A DNA stretch of 64,000 nt from JAGIBJ01 sp032119795 (GCA_032119795.1 JAUMFO010000025.1:186001-250000); one strand, 5' to 3'. Counted from the first letter of the stretch, positions 1-8,566 are shown. Numbers and translations: made by a program. Notes: generated by a model not told the origin, from the letters alone.

Positions 1-448
1 GTGTGGTGATGAGGATGTCCGGCGCGCGGCGCAGCATGCGCGCGCGATCACGCTGGGAGGTGTCGCCCGTGCGCAGCCCCACCTCGAGCTCGGCACCGGT
101 CGCCTGCTGGATCCCCGCCAGCGGTGCACGCAAGTTGCGTTCGACGTCATAGGAGAGGGCCTTCAGCGGCGAGACGTAGACGACGCGCACTTTGCGGTCG
201 GTATCGCCCTGGGGCGACGCCGCAAGCCGATCGAGCGCCCACAGAAAGGCTGCGAGCGTCTTCCCGGCGCCCGTCGGCGCACTGATCAGCGTGTGATCGC
301 CGCTGGCGATCGCCGGCCACGCCGCCTGCTGGACCTTCGTCGGGCCGGCAAACGCCCGGCCGAACCAATCCCGGACGGGCTCGGTGAACGCCTCCATCGG
401 TCCACCGCGGCCGCCAGGCCGTGGATTCACCTGCGTGGCCGTTCCCAT
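1..448 (-). CDS. lhr: Lhr-type DEAD/DEAH ATP-dependent helicase, N-terminal part
   Basis: Only the first 149 codons lie in the window; the rest continues past base 1. The translation contains the helicase Q-like segment (GPTKVQQAAWPAI), Walker A motif APTGAGKT followed by LAAFLWALDRL, motif Ia YVSPLKAL and the segment RTGDTSQRDR, ending at DILITT. This order and spacing are typical of the Lhr/large helicase-related family, which are ATP-dependent 3'-5' translocases acting on nucleic acids in DNA repair. The start was set at ATG 448; a second in-frame ATG at 397 is just as plausible, because neither has a strong ribosome binding site. Divergent from the EAL gene. The family call is firm; the exact subgroup cannot be decided from the fragment. 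Confidence 0.85.
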   Translation of the reverse strand, partial: MGTATQVNPRPGGRGGPMEAFTEPVRDWFGRAFAGPTKVQQAAWPAIASGDHTLISAPTGAGKTLAAFLWALDRLAASPQGDTDRKVRVVYVSPLKALSYDVERNLRAPLAGIQQATGAELEVGLRTGDTSQRDRARMLRRAPDILITT

Positions 449-631
449 GTCACCAGCCTACGGCGCACCGACTGCCCACTTTCAACCGGATCCAGGTCAT
501 TCACTGTCGAGCAGTACGCGACGGCTCGGAAAGCGGATTCCGGCAGGCGCCGCGAGCGCGACGGGCCCCACCCTCCACCAGGGATGGACAGGGCATGAGG
601 GCGTCCACACCCGGCCAGAAAGGTTTAGCTG

Positions 632-3268
632 ATGCAACCAGTTGCCGAGAAGTTGGCCAACGGCTGCGTCACCCCGCAACGGAGCTCTCCACGGAGGAGA
701 GCTCGAATCCACGCCAAGACTTCCCGGCACACCATGGACTCAACCCTCACGACACCCGACCCCAACAGCACTGCCCCACCGCCTTCCGCGGTGCCGGTCC
801 AAGCGAGCTTGGCCGGAGCCAAACGGGTCGTGGTCAAGCGCACGCCCAAGCCGGCGACGCGCCCGGCACGGCAACGCCTCGCCATCACGTCGGACGGCGT
901 GGCTCGCGTACTGGCCTTCACGGTGCTCTACGTCTTGGCCGTCGCCTGGGGCATGTCGCTCGCCGGTGCCGACGGCATCACCGCCTGGTACCCCGCAGCA
1001 GGCCTCGCGCTCGCCGCCGTCACGCTGGGCGGCCCGCGCTGGATCGCGGCGGTCGCGTTCGCCAGCCTCGTCTCCATCCCGCTGCACCCCAACCTCACCG
1101 ACCCGGCGCCCTCCGTGATCGCCGCGCTGGTGCTCGCAGGCTCCTACGGCGGCGCCGGCCTGGTGCTGCACCGCACACTCGATCGTCGCCGCCCGCTGGC
1201 GCGCGTCAGCGACGCTTGGTGGCTCATTGGCGTCGGCGTCCTTGCCGGCCCGATCATCGCCGCGACGCTCACGATCACCGAACTCTCGCTGCTCGGCACC
1301 CTCCCGGCCGACGCCTCGATCGGCAGCATGATTCGCACGTTTGTGCTCGGCGACGCGCTGGGGATCATCTCGGTGGCTCCCGCGATCATCGTCGCCGGCG
1401 CGACCGTCCGCCACGAAGGACTGGTCGGACTGCTCCCGAGCCGCCAGCTGCGCGGCCCAGAGTCGCTCGTCGCACTGCTCCTCCTCGCCGCACTCACGCC
1501 GGCCGTCTACCTCGGCGGCGGCTCGGATCTGCGGGCCGTTGCCGCCCTGCCGCTCTGCTGGCTCGCCCTGCGCTTCGGCGTCACGGGCGCCGTCATCGGC
1601 AGCTTCTCGTGGGCGGCCTCCGCCGCCGTGCTCCTCTCCCTCACGGACTCGACCGATCAGTTCGCTGGCCTCCAGGCCTTCTTGCTGACGGGCATGATGC
1701 TGGCCGTCATCATCGGCGCCGTCGTCTCGGAGCGCGAGCGGACGCAGCGCGAGCTTCGCCACCTGGCGATGCATGACCAGCCCTCGGGCCTGCCAAACGA
1801 GCCCTATCTCATCGAGATGCTCGACGAGGCGCTCGTCAATGCTCGTGGCGGCGAAGTCACCACGCTCATCATCCGCTTCGCCGGCCTGCGCCAGGTCGCT
1901 GCGGCGCTCAGCAAGAAGGACACGCAGCAGCTCGTCGCCTCGCTGACCAGGCAGATCGCCGCGATCGCCGGCCCCGGTGCCGTCGTCGCCCGCCCCGGTT
2001 TTGACCGCTACGCCGTCCTGCTCACCGGCGCTGGCGCTACCCGCCGCCAGGAGATCGCCGACACGCTCGTCGAACAGCTCCACCAGCCGCTCGCCGTCGA
2101 CAGCCGCGAGGTCTTCGTCGACCCGCGCATCGGCATCACCGTCGGCCTGCCCGGCGAGGCCGCCGACGTCGTCCTCGCCCACGCCGTCCATGCCGCCGAC
2201 GTTGCGGCCGTCGCCGACGGCAACCGCATCGGCTACTACGACGCCTCGATCGAGCGCGCCCACCGCGACCGCCAAGAACTCACCGAGGACCTGCGCATCG
2301 CCGTCGAGAAGGGCGAGTTCCTGCTCGCCTTCCAGCCGATCGTGACCGCCAAAGAGGGCACCGTCGTCGCGGCTGAGGCCCTGCTGCGCTGGGTAGACAA
2401 GAAGCGTGGCCCGGTCTCCCCGATGGACTTCATCCCCGTGGCCGAGGAGACCGGCCTGATCCTGCCGATCGGCCGCTGGGTCCTCAACGAGGCATGCGAG
2501 CGCGCGACCGAGTGGCCACACGTCGACGGCCGCCCGATCGACGTGTCCGTCAACGTCTCCCCGATCCAGCTGATGGATGAAGGCTTCGTCGACGACGTCG
2601 CCCATGCCTTGCGCCGCTCCGGTCTGCCGGCGCACCGGCTGCGCGTCGAGATCACCGAGGGCATCGTCCTCGAAGACATTGAGCGCACGATCTTGCGCAT
2701 CACGCAGCTCCGCGAGATGGGCGTGGAGACCATGCTCGACGACTTCGGCACCGGCCACAGCTCGCTGGCCTGGGTCCAGCGCCTGCCTGTCTCCTGCATC
2801 AAGATCGACCGCGCCTTCGTGAGCGACGTCGCCGTCGACGGCATCGACCGCGCCATCGTGCACGCCAGCCTCTACCTCTCCCGCGCCTTGGGCACGGAGA
2901 CGGTGGCCGAGGGCGTGGAGACCGAGGCCCAGCGCGAACAGCTCGTGCGGATGGGGTGCCTCAAGCTCCAGGGCTACCTCTTTGCCCGCCCGCAGCCGGC
3001 CGCAGTCTTCCCGGACTGGCTCGCTACGCAGCGCGCCAAGGCCGTTTCCCGAGGTGTCGTGCCCATGCAGCCCGCGCCGATCGAGGCTCCGGTTCACGAT
3101 GTGCACGCTGCCGCCTATGGCGCCCGTGCCACGGCCCCCCAGGCCTCGCCCGTCGCTCAGCCCTATGCGGCTGGCGCTCGGGCAACGGCCGGCGTCCGTC
3201 CAGCGCCGATGCCGCCCGCCACGCCGACCCACGGCCTCACGGCCGTCGGAGCCCACCACGCCGCATAG
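632..3268 (+). CDS. MASE1 membrane sensor, degenerate GGDEF, EAL phosphodiesterase
   Basis: Predicted integral membrane c-di-GMP phosphodiesterase. Residues about 90-365 form a run of hydrophobic helices like MASE1 sensors. A GGDEF-type domain follows (about 375-550) whose signature is replaced by GFDRY near residue 456, so no cyclase activity is expected; it may only bind GTP. The EAL domain (about 555-800) keeps AEALLRW, DDFGTGHSSL, KIDRAFV, AEGVETEAQ and the final GYLFARP, so hydrolysis of c-di-GMP is likely. An Ala/Pro-rich tail follows to residue 878. Start choice is uncertain. ATG 632 has AGAAAGG eight bases upstream. ATG 734 begins the part with normal codon use, while codons 632-733 include rare AGG/AGA/CGA and a perfect hairpin. 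Confidence 0.85.
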   Translation: MQPVAEKLANGCVTPQRSSPRRRARIHAKTSRHTMDSTLTTPDPNSTAPPPSAVPVQASLAGAKRVVVKRTPKPATRPARQRLAITSDGVARVLAFTVLYVLAVAWGMSLAGADGITAWYPAAGLALAAVTLGGPRWIAAVAFASLVSIPLHPNLTDPAPSVIAALVLAGSYGGAGLVLHRTLDRRRPLARVSDAWWLIGVGVLAGPIIAATLTITELSLLGTLPADASIGSMIRTFVLGDALGIISVAPAIIVAGATVRHEGLVGLLPSRQLRGPESLVALLLLAALTPAVYLGGGSDLRAVAALPLCWLALRFGVTGAVIGSFSWAASAAVLLSLTDSTDQFAGLQAFLLTGMMLAVIIGAVVSERERTQRELRHLAMHDQPSGLPNEPYLIEMLDEALVNARGGEVTTLIIRFAGLRQVAAALSKKDTQQLVASLTRQIAAIAGPGAVVARPGFDRYAVLLTGAGATRRQEIADTLVEQLHQPLAVDSREVFVDPRIGITVGLPGEAADVVLAHAVHAADVAAVADGNRIGYYDASIERAHRDRQELTEDLRIAVEKGEFLLAFQPIVTAKEGTVVAAEALLRWVDKKRGPVSPMDFIPVAEETGLILPIGRWVLNEACERATEWPHVDGRPIDVSVNVSPIQLMDEGFVDDVAHALRRSGLPAHRLRVEITEGIVLEDIERTILRITQLREMGVETMLDDFGTGHSSLAWVQRLPVSCIKIDRAFVSDVAVDGIDRAIVHASLYLSRALGTETVAEGVETEAQREQLVRMGCLKLQGYLFARPQPAAVFPDWLATQRAKAVSRGVVPMQPAPIEAPVHDVHAAAYGARATAPQASPVAQPYAAGARATAGVRPAPMPPATPTHGLTAVGAHHAA
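682..704 (+). promoter_or_regulatory. Perfect 9-bp hairpin at the 5' end of the EAL gene
   Basis: GAGCTCTCC (682-690) is repeated as its exact reverse complement GGAGAGCTC (696-704) around a 5-base loop. It lies between the two possible start codons (632 and 734) of the c-di-GMP phosphodiesterase gene. The right arm contains GGAGAG. It could be an mRNA leader structure if translation starts at 734. I could not match the surrounding sequence to the GEMM c-di-GMP or ydaO c-di-AMP riboswitch consensus. Confidence 0.45.
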
Positions 3269-3321
3269 CCAGGCCTGGGCTTGGTCGCAGCAAACCCGCC
3301 CCGATCGACCGCGTTCGTCGG

Positions 3322-3327
3322 TAGGGT
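3322..3327 (+). promoter_or_regulatory. -10 element TAGGGT, leaderless start
   Basis: TAGGGT ends seven bases before the GTG start at 3335, with no ribosome binding site between. Transcription would therefore begin at or next to the start codon. Confidence 0.5.
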
Positions 3328-3334
3328 CCGGGGC

Positions 3335-3940
3335 GTGCGACGCCCTCCGATCGTGGCCGTTCTCGGCGTCGACGGGTCCGGCAAGAGCACCCAGACGAAG
3401 CTTCTGGCTGCACGCCTGCAGCACGACGGCACGCCGGCAGCGTTCTATCGCAACCCCGGCGGGCGCCCCGCGCTGAACGCGATTGCCGAGCGGCTCGGGC
3501 GCGTCGATGGGCCCGACCTGATCGGCGAGCGCAGCGTCGTGACGATGGAGACGGTGATCCGCTGGGCGGCCATCGCTCGTGCCCTGGTCGTCGCCACCCT
3601 GACGCGCCGCGTCGCCGTGATGGACCGCTACAGCTACTGCCAGTACGCGATCATGCGCGCCCGCGGTGACCGCGGCGAGCGCGTCGTCCGCATGCTCTTC
3701 GGCGTCTTCCCGACCCCGGACGTTGTCGTCTTGCTGGAGACCTCGCCGCAGATTGCCGCCCACCGCGTGGAGCTTCGCGGCAAGGATCGTGAGGACACCG
3801 CGTATCTCGCCAGACTCGAGCGCGCCTACCACGCACTTCCGGAGTTCCGCGACTTCACGGTGATCGACGCGTCGGGCACGATCGATGAGGTCCAACGGAG
3901 CGTGCGCGCCGCCGTCGACGCGACGCTCGCCCGCCGCTGA
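3335..3940 (+). CDS. Thymidylate-kinase-like P-loop kinase
   Basis: About 201 residues. It opens with the P-loop GVDGSGKST (residues about 12-20), followed by a helix that begins QTKLLAARL. A DRYSYCQYA segment resembles the DR(Y/F) motif of dTMP kinases, and an LETSP segment corresponds to the later strand. These features place it in the thymidylate kinase-like superfamily, which phosphorylates nucleoside monophosphates. The canonical lid motif is not clear, so it may act on another substrate, as several sugar- or nucleotide-linked relatives do. GTG 3335 was preferred over an upstream in-frame start because it is directly preceded by the -10-like TAGGGT. It follows the EAL gene after about 66 bases. 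Confidence 0.7.
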   Translation: MRRPPIVAVLGVDGSGKSTQTKLLAARLQHDGTPAAFYRNPGGRPALNAIAERLGRVDGPDLIGERSVVTMETVIRWAAIARALVVATLTRRVAVMDRYSYCQYAIMRARGDRGERVVRMLFGVFPTPDVVVLLETSPQIAAHRVELRGKDREDTAYLARLERAYHALPEFRDFTVIDASGTIDEVQRSVRAAVDATLARR

Positions 3941-3941
3941 G

Positions 3942-4976
3942 CTACTCCATGTCGGTCGGGGGCGCCGGGAGCACCGCCCCCGTCTCGATGTCGTGGATGC
4001 GGTCGTGCATAAACGACAGCTTGCTCACGACCTCGGGGGCCAGCGCGAACGGGTAGAGATCGCCGTGGCCCATGCTGCGATTGACCTGGTTGAGCGCGTA
4101 GCTGAGCGGCAGCCAGCTCTCGAGAATCTCGTCGAACCCGCGCTCACCGGCCTGCGGTGCAGGCGCCGCTTCGAAGTCGCCGTCGCTGGCGACCTGCGGC
4201 CCACTGACCGACATCCCGTAGTCGGCGGCCGTCTGCAGCGTGTCGCGGATGTGGAGGTAGTGGGCGAACGTCTCCGCCCAGTCCTCCCACGGGTGCATCG
4301 TGGCGTAACCGCTGACGAACCGGTCGTTCCAGTCGGCCGGCGGGCCGCTGGCATAGTGGCGATCCATCGCCTCTTGGTAGCTGCCCCGGTCGTCGCCGAA
4401 GATCTCGCGCGACTGCGCCCAGATCTCTTCTGAGGGGAGCACGATCGGCTGGTAGTAGTGGCCGAGTTCGTGGCGGAAGTGCCCGAGCATGGTGCGGTAG
4501 GGCTCGCCGAGCTGCTGGCGGCGCGCCTCACGGTTGGGATCGTCGGCCTCGGCGAGGTCGAGCGTGATCACGCCGTCTGAGTGCCCGGTCGTGACGGGTT
4601 CGGAGTGGCTCGACTTCAGCTCAAAGCTCAGCGTGTTCTCGTCGACGGGCAGGCCCAGGTCGAAGAGTTGGTAGAGCACCCGGCGCTTGGCGGTCTCAGC
4701 CGTCACGAACTCGGCGAGCCCAGCCTCGTCGCCGTCGGCGGGGCGCACGGCGGTCGTCCGGCAGGAGCGGCACAGCACTTCGCCGTCGTCCTCGACGATC
4801 CAGTTGCACCCCGCGAGATCGAGGTTTGCGCAGCGCCGCAGGCCCGCGTGATCGCCGACGAGCGCCTGGATCTGGAGCGTCGATGGCACGAAGCCCAGCT
4901 CGGACTCGCAGCGCAGGCAGCGGCTGTTCTCAAAGAACAGCACCTGGCTGCAGTGGTCACAAGAAAAAGCGCGCAT
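3942..4976 (-). CDS. Zinc-ribbon metallopeptidase (COG4307/DUF2248 type)
   Basis: 344 residues. The N-terminus has paired CxxC motifs (CDHC, CLRC, later CANL, CRSC), expected to form zinc ribbons. The middle has the zincin signature HELGH within GHFRHELGHYY, with a downstream WAETFAHYLH segment that supplies further candidate ligands. This order matches the family of 'zinc-ribbon and putative zinc-binding metallopeptidase' proteins, which I know only as predicted peptidases without a defined substrate. No signal peptide is visible, so it is likely cytoplasmic. ATG 4976 was chosen because AAGGA lies six bases upstream and the translation starts directly at the first zinc knuckle; longer upstream frames add low-complexity sequence. 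Convergent with the kinase gene. Confidence 0.8.
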   Translation of the reverse strand: MRAFSCDHCSQVLFFENSRCLRCESELGFVPSTLQIQALVGDHAGLRRCANLDLAGCNWIVEDDGEVLCRSCRTTAVRPADGDEAGLAEFVTAETAKRRVLYQLFDLGLPVDENTLSFELKSSHSEPVTTGHSDGVITLDLAEADDPNREARRQQLGEPYRTMLGHFRHELGHYYQPIVLPSEEIWAQSREIFGDDRGSYQEAMDRHYASGPPADWNDRFVSGYATMHPWEDWAETFAHYLHIRDTLQTAADYGMSVSGPQVASDGDFEAAPAPQAGERGFDEILESWLPLSYALNQVNRSMGHGDLYPFALAPEVVSKLSFMHDRIHDIETGAVLPAPPTDME

Positions 4977-5150
4977 ACGGGGTCCTTGGCCCAGGGGCCA
5001 TCGAGGAAGACTCAAACGAACGTAGGCGCTGCCCGCTCGCCGCCACCACTGACCAGGGGTGAACGGAGCTTTCGCACAGCGAAACGGTGTCGGCCACGCG
5101 CGGTGCGTCGCCCAAGCATGGATAAAGGCTATGTGGATTGCCTTAGGTGC

Positions 5151-5156
5151 TAGACT
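5151..5156 (+). promoter_or_regulatory. -10 element TAGACT, leaderless start
   Basis: TAGACT ends seven bases before ATG 5164. The bases between (ctcgtcc) hold no Shine-Dalgarno sequence. A small perfect inverted repeat, TTTCGC (5070-5075) and GCGAAA (5079-5084), lies about 70 bases upstream and could be a regulator site. Confidence 0.5.
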
Positions 5157-5163
5157 CTCGTCC

Positions 5164-6081
5164 ATGAGACTTGGAAGGTCCAACGGAACCGTCGTGGCTT
5201 GGTCGGCCGAGCGCGACGCCTGGGAACCCGCCGGCGACGACGCCCCAGCGGACGTCGTCGCGCTGCTGGAGACTCGCACTCCGACCGACCCGCCACGGGC
5301 CACGACGCCGAACGAGCCCACCGGACTGCCGCTCACTCCCGCGTCGTTTCGCGGCGTGATGATCGTCGAGGAGCACTTCACCCGAGCCGCGCGCACGATG
5401 GTCCGGCGGTTCATGCCGCGTCCCGCCAGCCTGGCGATCGGCGCCTACGAGGGCATCACCCGGCGCACCTTCCCTGCCCTGAAGCCCGCGCCGCGGTTCT
5501 ACGAGGTGCCGTCGTTCTACTTCGGCAGCCACACGACGTTCATCGGCGACGGCGACACCGTCCGCCGACCGGCGGCGTCGAGCTTCTTGGACTTCGAACT
5601 CGAGCTCGGAGCGATCGTGACGCGAACTTGGGACTCAGCGTGCGACGGCGTGCCGACCGCGGCCGACGTGATCGGCGCGTTCACGTTGATCAACGACTTC
5701 AGCGCCCGCGACTTGCAGTTCCAGGACGAGCGGCGCAGCCCGTTCAGCGGCGTCGTGAAGGCGAAGTCGTTCGCCACCGGTATGGCGCCGGTCGTCGTCA
5801 CCGCCGATGAGATCCTGCCGCGATGGGACTCGGTCACCGGCCGGGCGTTCGTCAACGGCGAGCTGTGGTGCGAGGGCTCGACGGCCGGCGGGCTGTTCTC
5901 ACTCGACGAGGTCATCGCCCACATCGCGGCCGACGAGGTCCTCGTGCCCGGCGAGGTCATCTCGCTCGGCACGCTCGCCGGCTGCTGCGGCCTGGAGCTC
6001 GACCGCTTCTTGGAGCCCGGTGACACCGTGCGGCTGGAGCTCGACGGGATCGGCTCACTGACCAACGCCGTCCACGCATGA
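5164..6081 (+). CDS. Fumarylacetoacetate hydrolase family protein
   Basis: 305 residues. The C-terminal two thirds carry the FAH-fold signature: a FYFGSHTTFIGDGD segment, then DFELELGAIV with the metal-binding acidic residues, AFTLINDFSARDLQ, a Lys-containing VKAKSFATGMAP and SLGTLAGCCG. The family cleaves C-C bonds in dioxo acids or performs related hydratase and decarboxylase steps in aromatic and amino acid breakdown, using Mg or Ca. The substrate cannot be read from the sequence. The stop overlaps the start of the MBL-fold gene by four bases (ATGA), so the two are probably translated together and may act on the same catabolic intermediate. The start is fixed by the -10 element immediately upstream. 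Confidence 0.88.
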   Translation: MRLGRSNGTVVAWSAERDAWEPAGDDAPADVVALLETRTPTDPPRATTPNEPTGLPLTPASFRGVMIVEEHFTRAARTMVRRFMPRPASLAIGAYEGITRRTFPALKPAPRFYEVPSFYFGSHTTFIGDGDTVRRPAASSFLDFELELGAIVTRTWDSACDGVPTAADVIGAFTLINDFSARDLQFQDERRSPFSGVVKAKSFATGMAPVVVTADEILPRWDSVTGRAFVNGELWCEGSTAGGLFSLDEVIAHIAADEVLVPGEVISLGTLAGCCGLELDRFLEPGDTVRLELDGIGSLTNAVHA

Positions 6082-7148
6082 GCATGGCCAGCGCCGACGG
6101 ATGGCTTCGCTCGCTCCATGGCAAGCCGGCGCGGTACGAGACCGGCCTGGTCGACGTCGCACCGGACACGTGTGCCTGGCTGCAGCCCAACGGCGACTGG
6201 AGCGAGTCCAATGCCGGCCTCGTGATCGGCGACGGGGCCGCGGCCCTGATCGACACGGCGTGGGACCTGCGGCTGACGCAGCGCATCCTAGACGCCGTCG
6301 CGGAGCGAACCGATGCGCCCATCACGGCGGCCATCGCGACCCACGGCGACGGCGACCACGTCAACGGCTTCCAGCTCGTGCCGGGGGCCGCGTTTGTGAC
6401 ATCTGAGGCCGCCGCCGCCGACCTCGCCAAAGAACGCCCTGCAGGCCTTCGACGCTCGCAGCTCGGCTGCACGCTGCTGCGCACGGTCGGCGTCGGCGCA
6501 CCGCGCCGGTTCGGGACGTACGTCGGGGGGATGCTCCAGCCGTTTGACTTCTCGGGCATCAAGCTTCGCGCCCCGGACCGCACCTTCACCGACGAGCTCG
6601 ACCTGGAGGTCGGCGGCCGGGAGCTGCAGCTTCGGCGTCTGGGCCCGGCGCACACCGCCGGCGACACGATCGTCCACGTGCCGAGCACCCGCACGGTGTT
6701 TGCCGGCGACCTGCTCTTCACCGGCGTAACGCCGAACTCCTGGTCGGGGACGGTCGACAGCTGGCGGACGGCGCTGGAGCGAATCGTCGAACTGGAGCCG
6801 GAGGTCGTGGTGCCGGGCCACGGACCGGTCGGCGGCCTGGACGCCGTCGCCGAACTCGACCGCTACTGGGGTTGGCTCCAGACCCAGGCGACTCCGCTCC
6901 TGCGGGACGGCCTCTCGCCCGCGCGGGCCGCTCGGAAGATCGTGCTGAGCGAGACGTTCCGAGATCAGCCGTGGTCAACATGGGAGTCCGTCGAGCGAAC
7001 GGTCTGCAACGTCGTGGTGATCGACCGCACGCGCCGTGGCGCCTCGCCCTACATCAGCCACCGCGAGCGTCCGCGCCTGATGTGGGACGTGGCGGCGCTG
7101 GCGACCGCGATCACGGCCGACCGGGCGGCCCTGCAGGGAGAGCGCTAG
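6078..7148 (+). CDS. MBL-fold metallohydrolase with variant HxDxDH motif
   Basis: 356 residues. The metallo-beta-lactamase fold is shown by the metal motif THGDGDHVNG (residues about 92-101), HTAGD (about 193-197), FAGDLLF and the late PGHGP. The usual HxHxDH is here HGDGDH, with Asp in place of the second His; this changes one zinc-1 ligand. The protein has an extra C-terminal region of about 90 residues beyond the core. It is likely a cytoplasmic hydrolase. It overlaps the FAH-family gene by four bases, so a shared pathway is likely. A second ATG at 6084 is also possible. It overlaps the convergent TetR gene at its 3' end. Confidence 0.85.
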   Translation: MSMASADGWLRSLHGKPARYETGLVDVAPDTCAWLQPNGDWSESNAGLVIGDGAAALIDTAWDLRLTQRILDAVAERTDAPITAAIATHGDGDHVNGFQLVPGAAFVTSEAAAADLAKERPAGLRRSQLGCTLLRTVGVGAPRRFGTYVGGMLQPFDFSGIKLRAPDRTFTDELDLEVGGRELQLRRLGPAHTAGDTIVHVPSTRTVFAGDLLFTGVTPNSWSGTVDSWRTALERIVELEPEVVVPGHGPVGGLDAVAELDRYWGWLQTQATPLLRDGLSPARAARKIVLSETFRDQPWSTWESVERTVCNVVVIDRTRRGASPYISHRERPRLMWDVAALATAITADRAALQGER

Positions 7149-7777
7149 GTCTGCACCGACGCGACGGCGCGGTCCACGACGGCATCGATCATCGCGTCGT
7201 CGACGGGGAGCCCCGTGATGAGCAGCCGCATCCAGATCAGCGCGTGGACGGGCTCGACGACGGCCCAGCCGTCGATCCCCGGGGCAACCTCACCACGCGC
7301 TGCGGCGCGATCGACGACCGCCTGCGCCACGGCAAAGCGCGAGCCCCAGAATGCCTGACGGACCTCATCGAGCGCGTCGCCTGGGAGCGCGAACGCGCTG
7401 CGTAGCAGGAGGATCGTGGCGGGCTCGCGGAGCATCTCGGCAACGGAGTGCGCCAGGAGGCGAAGGTCCTCGCGAAGCGTCGAGCCCTGGGGGTCAGGGA
7501 CCATCGCCTGCGTCAGCTCTGCGAGGACGTCGGCAATGAGTCCGGGCTTGCCACCCCACCGGCGATGGACCGTAGTGAGCGCTACGCCGGCGCGCTCGGC
7601 CACGCGGGGCACCGAGAACGCGTCGTAGCCGTGCTCGGTGAGTTCGCTCGCGGCCGCCTCCAGGACCGAGGTGCGAACCCGCGCGGAGCGACCACCAGGG
7701 CGCGTGCCTTGGTACTCGCGGCGGAGCGCGGCAGGGTCTCCGGCGGGTGGTGGGACGGCCTCAGCCATAGCCGCCAT
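7145..7777 (-). CDS. TetR family transcriptional regulator
   Basis: About 210 residues. The N-terminal helix-turn-helix is visible at about residues 35-80 (SVLEAAASELTEHGYDAFSVPRVAERAGVALTTVHRRW), followed by a helical ligand-binding and dimer domain. It is divergent from a second TetR gene at 7882, and a perfect 16-bp palindrome lies between them. It may regulate itself, its neighbour, or the FAH/MBL pair on whose 3' end it converges. The first start is 7777; an ATG a few codons in would also serve, as the first dozen residues are low complexity. Confidence 0.85.
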   Translation of the reverse strand: MAAMAEAVPPPAGDPAALRREYQGTRPGGRSARVRTSVLEAAASELTEHGYDAFSVPRVAERAGVALTTVHRRWGGKPGLIADVLAELTQAMVPDPQGSTLREDLRLLAHSVAEMLREPATILLLRSAFALPGDALDEVRQAFWGSRFAVAQAVVDRAAARGEVAPGIDGWAVVEPVHALIWMRLLITGLPVDDAMIDAVVDRAVASVQT

Positions 7778-7813
7778 GCTGCCAGGCGCCAGCGCCGCAG
7801 GCAGAGAACCTAT

Positions 7814-7829
7814 CCGGACCGCGGTCCGG
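7814..7829. promoter_or_regulatory. Perfect 16-bp palindrome, probable TetR operator
   Basis: CCGGACCGCGGTCCGG is its own reverse complement. It lies between two divergent TetR-family genes, 41 bases upstream of the -10 of the plus-strand gene and 36 bases upstream of the minus-strand start. Size, symmetry and place are those of a TetR operator; which of the two proteins binds is unknown. Confidence 0.65.
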
Positions 7830-7869
7830 TTCGTGGCGCTGCGGCGCTCTCGGCGCGCGCCCGGCGCGA

Positions 7870-7875
7870 TACGCT
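7870..7875 (+). promoter_or_regulatory. -10 element TACGCT, leaderless start
   Basis: TACGCT ends six bases before the GTG start at 7882. The intervening gaaggg is too close to the start codon to act as a normal ribosome binding site. Confidence 0.5.
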
Positions 7876-7881
7876 GAAGGG

Positions 7882-8553
7882 GTGACTACTCAGGCCCTCC
7901 CGAGCGTCGCTGCTGAGCCGATCGAGCTGCCGCAGGTCGACGGCCCGCCGGCCCAGCTCCGTGCCGACGCAGCGCGGAACCGCGAGCGCGTCCTGTGCGC
8001 CGCCGCTCGCGTGATCGAGCGTGACGGCGCCGCCGGACTGACGATGGGCGCCGTGGCGACCGAGGCTGGGGTCGGCAAAGGCACGGTCTTCCGCCGGTTC
8101 GGCGACCGCAGTTCGCTGCTGCACGCCTTGCTCGACGAGGAAGAGCGCCGCCTGCAGGAGGCCGTGATCCACGGCCCCGCGCCGCTCGGCCCGGGCGCGG
8201 AGCCGCTGCAGCGCCTGATTGCCTTTGGCGACGCACGCCTGGAGCACCTGGCCCGCCACAGCGAGATCCTGTCCGCCGCAGAGGAGCGCCCGCTCACGCC
8301 GGCCATGGAACCCCACCCGGTTGCGATCTCGATCCGCCTTCACGTCGCGCATCTGCTTCGCCTCGCGGGCCACCCGCCCGAGACGGCATCGGTCCTTGCC
8401 TCCGCACTGCTCGGCTTCCTGTCTGGCACGTCGGTACACCAGCTCACGACCACCGAGGGGCACGATCCCTCAACCCTCCGGGCGGCCTGGGCGGCACTTG
8501 CGACCGGTGCGATCGGCGCCGCGTCGCCGGCGAGCGCCGCGCCGACCACCTAG
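7882..8553 (+). CDS. TetR family transcriptional regulator
   Basis: 223 residues. The helix-turn-helix occupies about residues 32-78, with GAVATEAGVGKGTVFRRFGDRSSLLHALL matching the TetR recognition helix and the following conserved helix. The rest is helical and rich in Ala and Leu, as expected for the ligand-binding domain. It starts with GTG 7882 just after a -10 element. It is divergent from the other TetR gene with the 16-bp palindrome between them. The lipoprotein gene follows 20 bases downstream but has its own -10 element. Confidence 0.87.
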   Translation: MTTQALPSVAAEPIELPQVDGPPAQLRADAARNRERVLCAAARVIERDGAAGLTMGAVATEAGVGKGTVFRRFGDRSSLLHALLDEEERRLQEAVIHGPAPLGPGAEPLQRLIAFGDARLEHLARHSEILSAAEERPLTPAMEPHPVAISIRLHVAHLLRLAGHPPETASVLASALLGFLSGTSVHQLTTTEGHDPSTLRAAWAALATGAIGAASPASAAPTT

Positions 8554-8560
8554 TCGCCGG

Positions 8561-8566
8561 TAATCT
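8561..8566 (+). promoter_or_regulatory. -10 element TAATCT, leaderless start
   Basis: TAATCT ends seven bases before the GTG start at 8574, directly after the stop of the TetR gene. No ribosome binding site is present. Confidence 0.5.

Noticed and set aside
450..734. c-di-GMP (GEMM) or c-di-AMP (ydaO) riboswitch before the EAL gene
   Set aside because: The conserved GEMM and ydaO sequence blocks could not be found by eye; only a simple hairpin is supported.
740..3895. 1051-codon open frame on the minus strand
   Set aside because: It is an antisense shadow of the EAL and kinase genes caused by GC bias; the translation is Arg/Asp/Gly-rich with no domain.
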